Assembly (NCBI GenBank): GCA_016718875.1
Contig: JADKBL010000025.1
Location: 1-53,749 of the forward strand
Length of the DNA: 53,749 nucleotides
Reading direction: 5' to 3'
DNA from: Bacteroidota bacterium
GTDB lineage: Bacteria; Bacteroidota; Bacteroidia; Bacteroidales; VadinHA17
Of this stretch, positions 48,910-53,749 are shown one piece after another (within the stretch, counting starts at the first letter, position 1; the number at the start of each line of letters is the position of its first letter). Made by a program: the position numbers and the translations under genes. The notes under the pieces are model-generated. The model searched no databases, was not told the DNA's origin, and was given only the letters and a program-made list of their open reading frames with translations.

Positions 48910-51066
48910 CTATTCTTCTTCTTCCTCTTCCGAGTAAGCTTTGATAACAGTATCCTGAACATCGCCCGGCACCTGTGCATATTCTGCAAATTTCATTGTA
49001 TACAGTGCACGTCCCCCTGTTATTGAGCTGAGAGCTGTTGAGTATTTATTCATTTCAGCAAGAGGTACCTTAGCTTTTATTACTTCGAATCTCTTCTCGC
49101 TGGACATTCCAAGAACCATACCGCGTCTTCCCTGAAGGTCACTTATTACATCACCCATCCTGTCAGACGGAACAAATATTTCTACATCATAAACCGGCTC
49201 AAGGATCTTTGGAGCTGCATTTTTAAAAGCTGTGCTGAATGCATTTCTTCCTGCAAGGCGGAATGATATTTCATTTGAGTCAACCGGGTGCATTTTGCCG
49301 TCATATACGTATACTCTGATATCACGTGCATATGAACCGGTAAGTGGGCCAATCTCAATCTTTTCCATAATACCTTTCAGGATAGCAGGCATAAATCTTG
49401 CGTCGATTGATCCGCCCACGATACAGTTGCAGTATATGAGTTTGCCACCCCATGATAGAGGAATCTCTTCCTTGTCGCGGACAGAGATCTTCTGTTCTTT
49501 TCCTCCGATTTTAATCATCGTGAGTTCTTTCGATCCTTCCTCATAAGGTTCAATTACGAGGTGAACTTCTCCGAACTGTCCTGCACCGCCTGATTGCTTC
49601 CTGTGTCTGTAATCAGCCTGGGCAGTCTTTGTGATTGTCTCGCGATAAGGGATTTTAGGAGGGAAGAAGTTTGTATGTATCTTATATATATTATCAAGAT
49701 GCCATTTCATTATATTAAGGTGATATTCACCCTGACCGTGCACAATTATCTGCTTTAATTCTTTTGAATATTCAATGATAACAGTGGGGTCCTCAAGATG
49801 TATCTTGTTAAGTGATTCACCAAGCTTCTCATCATCGCTTTCGCTCTGGGCTTTTATTGCAGTACGGTATTTTGGTTCAGGGAATACAACGCCTTCATAT
49901 TTCCAGTCATTTCCGGCGGCATTAAGAGTATGTCCCATCTTGGTGTTCTTGAGTTTCACAAAAGCACCTATGTCGCCGGTATACAGTTCAGGAACTTTAG
50001 TTCTGTTCTTGCCTGCGCAGACATAAAGTTGTGAAAGTCTTTCCTTTCCTCCATTACTTGTATTTACGATATCAAGGTTTTCAGTTATTTTACCTGAGAA
50101 TACCCTGAAAAAGTTTATTTCACCTATGTGTTCCTCGATTGCTGATTTGAAAACATAAACTGAAGCAGGACCTGCAGGATTTGGTTTTACCTCTGCACCT
50201 TTGTTATTTTTAATAACCGGCATATCGGTAATTGAAGGAGCTTCGGTTACAATGAATTCCATTACCTGGTCAACTCCGATATTGTTTTTGGATGAACAGC
50301 AAAGCACAGGGAAGAGGCTTCTTTTAATAATACCTTTTGCAATACCTTTCCTGATCTCATCCTCAGTGAGAGTGTCGTTGGCAAAGAAGAGTTCCATCAG
50401 CGATTCGTCGCTTTCAGCAGCTTTCTCAATAAGGGCACTGCGAAGTTCGGCAGCTTTATCGGCCTGATCGGCAGGGATATCTACAATTTCTGCTTTGCCG
50501 CCATCCTTAGAATACTTCAGCATTTTCATCTTAAGAACATCGATGATTGAGTTGAATCCTGTTCCTTCATTAACAGGATACTGAAGGAGTATAATATCAG
50601 TACTCAGTCTTTCTTTCATCATTTCAACGGCTTTCTCGAAATGAGATTTTTCATGATCGAGACCGTTAATAACCAGAATCAGGGGTTTATTGTTCTTTTC
50701 AGCATGTCTGAAATGTATTTCAGTGCCAACCTCAACACCATTCTGAACGTTGATTGTCATTACTGCAGAATCTGCAGCGAACAGAGATGAAATGACACCG
50801 CCGCTGAAGTCATCGAGCCCCGGTGTATCCAGGATGTTTATCTTTTTATTCTGAAATTCGGTGTAGAGAACTGTTGAATAGATTGTGTTTCCGTTCTCGT
50901 GTTCAATAGGGCGATAATCGGAAACTGTATTTTTCCCTTCAATAGTTCCCCTTCTTTCGATAACGCCACCATTAAAAAGCATTGCTTCGGCAAGCGTTGT
51001 CTTTCCTGACCCCGAGTTGCCGAGAAGGGCAATGTTTTTAATCTGGTCGACCTGGTATGTTTTCAT
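48910..51066 (-). CDS. EF-G paralogue lacking the catalytic histidine (EF-G2-like)
   Basis: 718 residues, same domain order as EF-G (G, II, III, IV, V) with an acidic tail (YSEEEEEE). G1 is GNSGSGKT (16-23), normal. G3 is DTPGLDDF: Leu84 replaces the histidine that triggers GTP hydrolysis in EF-G (DTPGHVDF in the fusA gene of this window). G4 is NGLD (134-137) instead of NKMD, which should weaken guanine recognition. Switch I lacks the RGITI motif. Domain IV with QSGGAGQFGEVHLVIEPYEE is well kept. A Bacteroides thetaiotaomicron paralogue called EF-G2 supports translation without GTP hydrolysis, and this protein fits that group. Divergent from the str operon across 418 bp. Probable role: energy-saving elongation in starvation. 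Confidence 0.88.
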   Translation of the reverse strand: MKTYQVDQIKNIALLGNSGSGKTTLAEAMLFNGGVIERRGTIEGKNTVSDYRPIEHENGNTIYSTVLYTEFQNKKINILDTPGLDDFSGGVISSLFAADSAVMTINVQNGVEVGTEIHFRHAEKNNKPLILVINGLDHEKSHFEKAVEMMKERLSTDIILLQYPVNEGTGFNSIIDVLKMKMLKYSKDGGKAEIVDIPADQADKAAELRSALIEKAAESDESLMELFFANDTLTEDEIRKGIAKGIIKRSLFPVLCCSSKNNIGVDQVMEFIVTEAPSITDMPVIKNNKGAEVKPNPAGPASVYVFKSAIEEHIGEINFFRVFSGKITENLDIVNTSNGGKERLSQLYVCAGKNRTKVPELYTGDIGAFVKLKNTKMGHTLNAAGNDWKYEGVVFPEPKYRTAIKAQSESDDEKLGESLNKIHLEDPTVIIEYSKELKQIIVHGQGEYHLNIMKWHLDNIYKIHTNFFPPKIPYRETITKTAQADYRHRKQSGGAGQFGEVHLVIEPYEEGSKELTMIKIGGKEQKISVRDKEEIPLSWGGKLIYCNCIVGGSIDARFMPAILKGIMEKIEIGPLTGSYARDIRVYVYDGKMHPVDSNEISFRLAGRNAFSTAFKNAAPKILEPVYDVEIFVPSDRMGDVISDLQGRRGMVLGMSSEKRFEVIKAKVPLAEMNKYSTALSSITGGRALYTMKFAEYAQVPGDVQDTVIKAYSEEEEEE

Positions 51067-51407
51067 ATTTTTCTGGTTATTATATGTTATACAATTATAT
51101 TATATACCAATAATGAAGCTGACAAAAATAATAATTTTTTAAAACAGATTAAGAAAGAGTGCATAATTCGAAAATTTTTATTTTCTTTGCACCAGTTTTT
51201 TGAAATACAGGAGTACCGTTTCTTCCTTCAATGTAAGTTTACAAAAGGAATCTCCAAGGGAAGGATCGGGAAGCAAAACCTGTTAATAACTTACAAATTA
51301 AGTAAGATATTTTTTTAAAAAGCATGCACGGCGGCCTGAATAATGGCAATTATCGGGTTGTTTATGTGCAGTGAAATAATTAGTTTGAAAAAAATTATGT
51401 TATTGAG

Positions 51408-51438
51408 TTTGAATTAAAAAATAATTATAATACCTTTG
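51408..51438 (+). promoter_or_regulatory. str operon promoter
   Basis: TTTG (51408-51411), 19-bp spacer, TACCTTTG (51431-51438): exact match to the Bacteroidota consensus. Transcription should start near 51445, leaving a leader of about 40 nt before rpsL. On the other strand CAAAAATA at 51123-51130 (TATTTTTG) may be the -7 element for the EF-G2-like gene. Nothing else is seen in the 418-bp gap. Confidence 0.78.
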
Positions 51439-51484
51439 CAAACCATTTTTTTGAGTAAAATTTAATGCTAAAATAATTGGAATT

Positions 51485-51859
51485 ATGCCGACAATTCAGC
51501 AGTTAGTAAGAAAAGGCAGGAAGAAACTGATCGACAAAAGTAAAGCACCTGCTCTGGATTCATGTCCTCAGAGAAGGGGTGTTTGTGTGCGTGTTTATAC
51601 AACCACACCAAAGAAACCAAATTCAGCTATGAGGAAGGTAGCCAGGGTAAGGCTGACCAACCAGAAAGAAGTTAACGCCTATATTCCGGGAGAAGGTCAT
51701 AATCTTCAGGAGCACTCTATCGTATTGATCAGAGGTGGCAGAGTTAAGGACCTTCCGGGTGTTCGTTATCACCTTGTTCGCGGCGCACTTGATACATCAG
51801 GTGTTGATGGCCGTACTCAGAGAAGATCAAAATATGGTGCCAAAAGGCCTAAGAAGTAA
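51485..51859 (+). CDS. rpsL: 30S ribosomal protein S12
   Basis: 124 residues, usual length for the phylum. Diagnostic segments: MPTIQQLVRKGRKKLIDKSK, CPQRRGVCVRVYTTTPKKPN, SAMRKVARVRLTN, YIPGEGHNLQEHS and GGRVKDLPGVRYHLVRGALD. The two lysines that decide streptomycin response (Lys in TTPKKPNS and in GRVKDLPG) are the wild-type residues. S12 sits at the decoding centre and guards accuracy. First gene of rpsL-rpsG-fusA with a strong promoter. Confidence 0.99.
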   Translation: MPTIQQLVRKGRKKLIDKSKAPALDSCPQRRGVCVRVYTTTPKKPNSAMRKVARVRLTNQKEVNAYIPGEGHNLQEHSIVLIRGGRVKDLPGVRYHLVRGALDTSGVDGRTQRRSKYGAKRPKK

Positions 51860-51878
51860 CAGTTAAAGATATAAGATA

Positions 51879-52355
51879 ATGAGAAAAGCAAGACCAAAGA
51901 AGAGGATTCTGTTGCCGGATCCAAAATACAAAGATCCGTATGTAACAAGGTTTGTGAATAATCTTATGTTCAGTGGTAAAAAGAATCTGGCTTTCAAGAT
52001 TTTATACGATTCACTTGAAATCGTAGGAGATAAATTCAAGAACGAAGGTAAAACTCCCCTTGAGATCTTCAAGCAGGCTCTTGATAATGTAACCCCACAG
52101 GTGGAGGTTAAAGCCCGCAGGGTTGGTGGTGCAACATTTCAGGTCCCAATGGAAATCAGGCCCGACAGGAAAGTTGCTATTAGCATGAAGAACATGATAC
52201 TTTTCGCAAGGAAAAGAACCGGTCATTCAATGTCAGAAAAACTTGCTGCAGAACTTATGGCAGCATACAAGCTTGAAGGCGGCGCATACAAAAAGAAGGA
52301 AGATACCCACAGAATGGCTGAAGCTAACAAGGCTTTTGCACATTTCAGGTTCTGA
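51879..52355 (+). CDS. rpsG: 30S ribosomal protein S7
   Basis: 158 residues. Full S7: MRKARPKKRILLPDPKYKDP, FVNNLMFSGKKNLAFKILYD, FKQALDNVTPQVEVKARRVG and GGATFQVPMEIRPDRK, then HRMAEANKAFAHFRF. Binds 16S rRNA 3' domain first and organises the head of the small subunit. 19 bp after rpsL; fusA follows 31 bp later. In other bacteria S7 is the autoregulator of this operon; a binding site in the rpsL-rpsG spacer cannot be judged here. Confidence 0.99.
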   Translation: MRKARPKKRILLPDPKYKDPYVTRFVNNLMFSGKKNLAFKILYDSLEIVGDKFKNEGKTPLEIFKQALDNVTPQVEVKARRVGGATFQVPMEIRPDRKVAISMKNMILFARKRTGHSMSEKLAAELMAAYKLEGGAYKKKEDTHRMAEANKAFAHFRF

Positions 52356-52386
52356 TAATATTCAGGCAGCAGGGAAAATAAAATAG

Positions 52387-53749
52387 ATGGATAAGAACCT
52401 CAAATATACTAGGAACATCGGAATCATGGCTCACATTGATGCCGGTAAGACCACTACAACAGAACGTATTCTGTTTTATACGGGTCGTACCCATCGAATG
52501 GGAGAAGTTCATGATGGAAATGCAACGATGGACTGGATGGTTCAGGAACAGGAGAGAGGGATCACAATAACATCTGCTGCAACAACAACTTACTGGAAAT
52601 ATAACGGAGAAGATTATAAGATTAATATAATCGATACCCCGGGACATGTTGACTTTACTGTTGAAGTTGAGAGATCACTTAGAGTTCTTGATGGTGCTGT
52701 TGCTGTATTTTGTGCAGTAGGTGGTGTTGAACCACAGTCTGAAACAGTCTGGAGACAGGCTGACAAATATGGCGTTCCGCGTATCGCATTCGTGAACAAG
52801 ATGGACAGGGCCGGAGCTGATTTTCTGAGCGTTGTTCAGCAGCTTAAAGACAAACTCGGAGCAAATCCGATTCCCGTTCAGCTTCCTATAGGTGCTGAAG
52901 AGAATTTCAGAGGGATCATTGACCTTATCGGAATGAAGGCAACAATGTTTTATCCCGACGGAGATAACGGAACCAGGTTTGAAGTTGAAGAGATACCTGC
53001 TGACCTTCGTGAAGAGGCTGAAGAATACAGAGCTAAACTTATTGAAACAGTTGCTGAGGTTGATGATACTCTTCTGGAACGTTTCCTTGAAGATCACGAC
53101 TCAATCACAGTTGATGAGATAATCCTTGCTCTTAGAAAAACAGCGATCCTCGGACATGCTATCCCGGTGATCTGCGGTTCGGCATTTAAAAACAAAGGTG
53201 TTCAGAGTCTTCTCGATTCAGTTATTGCCTTCCTTCCGTCACCCGTGGATAAAGGTGAAGTAACAGGCACCGACCCGAGAAATGATGAAGTTATTACCCG
53301 CGGACCGGATGATGAGGCTCCTCTGGCAGCTCTCGCATTTAAAATTGCAACCGATCCTTTCGTGGGACGTCTTGCATTCCTGCGGATTTACTCGGGAACG
53401 CTGAATGCAGGTGATACTGTTCTGAATGTACGCACAGGAAAAAGAGAACGTATTAACCGTCTCTTCCAGATGCATGCAAACAAGCAGAATCCTAAAGATA
53501 AAATAGCAGCCGGTGATATTTGTGCCGGTGTTGGATTTAAAGATATTAAGACAGGTGACACACTATGTGCCATAAATAAACCGATTCTTCTTGAATCGAT
53601 GGATTTTCCTGATCCTGTTATCGGAGTTGCTATTGAGCCTAAAACACAGGCTGACATTGACAAGCTTTCAATGGCACTCGGAAAACTGGCTGAAGAAGAT
53701 CCTACTTTCCAGGTTAAAACTGATCCCGACAGCGGACAGACAGTCATTC
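52387..53749 (+). CDS. fusA: Elongation factor G, partial (runs off the window)
   Basis: 454 codons are present without a stop; about 250 more should follow beyond the window. Starts MDKNLKYTRNIGIMAHIDAG with complete G1 (AHIDAGKTTTTERIL), switch I (QEQERGITITSAATT), G3 (DTPGHVDFTVEVERSL) with the catalytic His, and G4 (FVNKMDRAGADF). Domain II follows (AALAFKIATDPFVGRLAFLR), and domain III begins near residue 400 (EPKTQADIDKLSMALGKLAE). Canonical translocase for translation, hydrolysing GTP. Third gene of the str operon. Direct comparison with the EF-G2-like gene on the other strand shows what the latter lost. Confidence 0.98.
   Translation, partial: MDKNLKYTRNIGIMAHIDAGKTTTTERILFYTGRTHRMGEVHDGNATMDWMVQEQERGITITSAATTTYWKYNGEDYKINIIDTPGHVDFTVEVERSLRVLDGAVAVFCAVGGVEPQSETVWRQADKYGVPRIAFVNKMDRAGADFLSVVQQLKDKLGANPIPVQLPIGAEENFRGIIDLIGMKATMFYPDGDNGTRFEVEEIPADLREEAEEYRAKLIETVAEVDDTLLERFLEDHDSITVDEIILALRKTAILGHAIPVICGSAFKNKGVQSLLDSVIAFLPSPVDKGEVTGTDPRNDEVITRGPDDEAPLAALAFKIATDPFVGRLAFLRIYSGTLNAGDTVLNVRTGKRERINRLFQMHANKQNPKDKIAAGDICAGVGFKDIKTGDTLCAINKPILLESMDFPDPVIGVAIEPKTQADIDKLSMALGKLAEEDPTFQVKTDPDSGQTVI

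Overview
The window reads as chromosome of a member of the Bacteroidota, most likely a Bacteroidales-type anaerobe or relative, though genus cannot be told from sequence alone. The grounds are direct: promoters of the TTTG-19 bp-TAnnTTTG type (clearest before rpsL and before the AbiE pair), a gliding/T9SS type B C-terminal domain, CarboxypepD-regulatory and TonB-plug proteins, a FISUMP lipoprotein, a PG0541-type protein behind an RND pump, and an EF-G paralogue that has lost the catalytic histidine.

Layout. 1-3378: a decayed copy of a large MG2/TonB-plug outer-membrane protein and a CarboxypepD-regulatory protein. 3379-6706: an accessory stretch of small exported proteins on one strand, separated by large foldback sites that begin with TAAC and end with CCGTTAGC and so look like integron attC sites. 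It ends beside a tRNA 3' fragment with its own terminator. 6997-8476: an AbiEi/AbiEii toxin-antitoxin pair with a textbook promoter and a truncated AbiEi-like fragment. 8611-14239: lipoprotein, YbjJ-like MFS transporter, OmpR/histidine kinase pair and a sialidase. 14431-21364: a sugar-acid gene set on one strand (SelA-like PLP enzyme, GntP permease, LarA-like nickel racemase, four-carbon acid-sugar kinase, PdxA-like dehydrogenase) that fits import, epimerisation, 4-phosphorylation and oxidative decarboxylation of a threonate/erythronate-type acid. 21599-26901: two more broken copies of the MG2/plug protein around a DUF433 antitoxin whose toxin survives only as a stub. 27051-28254: FISUMP lipoprotein, then ParD with an internally deleted ParE.

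28282-37957: membrane LuxR-type regulator facing a membrane protein across a region with three TACTNNAGTA palindromes, DUF4412 protein, MBL-fold hydrolase, UvrD/PcrA helicase, rhaT-rhaM, a PKD/T9SS protein and a DUF1761 protein. 38002-39602: D-threonine-aldolase-type enzyme with RidA. 39922-46494: tetR-tolC-hlyD-acrB-PG0541 efflux operon. 46638-48239: NapH/CcoG-like ferredoxin membrane protein with an HMA-like tail. 48280-48708: REP hairpins around a Y1 transposase relic. 48910-53749: EF-G2-like factor divergent from the rpsL-rpsG-fusA str operon, which runs off the window.

Two themes recur. The accessory parts are full of partly erased systems (three broken MG2/plug copies, three partly erased toxin-antitoxin loci, a tRNA end, a transposase end), suggesting a zone that gains and loses DNA. 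Several housekeeping-like genes (four-carbon acid-sugar kinase, rhaT, FISUMP, one cassette gene) each carry one frameshift near a short homopolymer, which may be real or may be assembly error. The most novel-looking structure is the attC-like cassette array at about 3.4-6.5 kb, which has no integrase in view.
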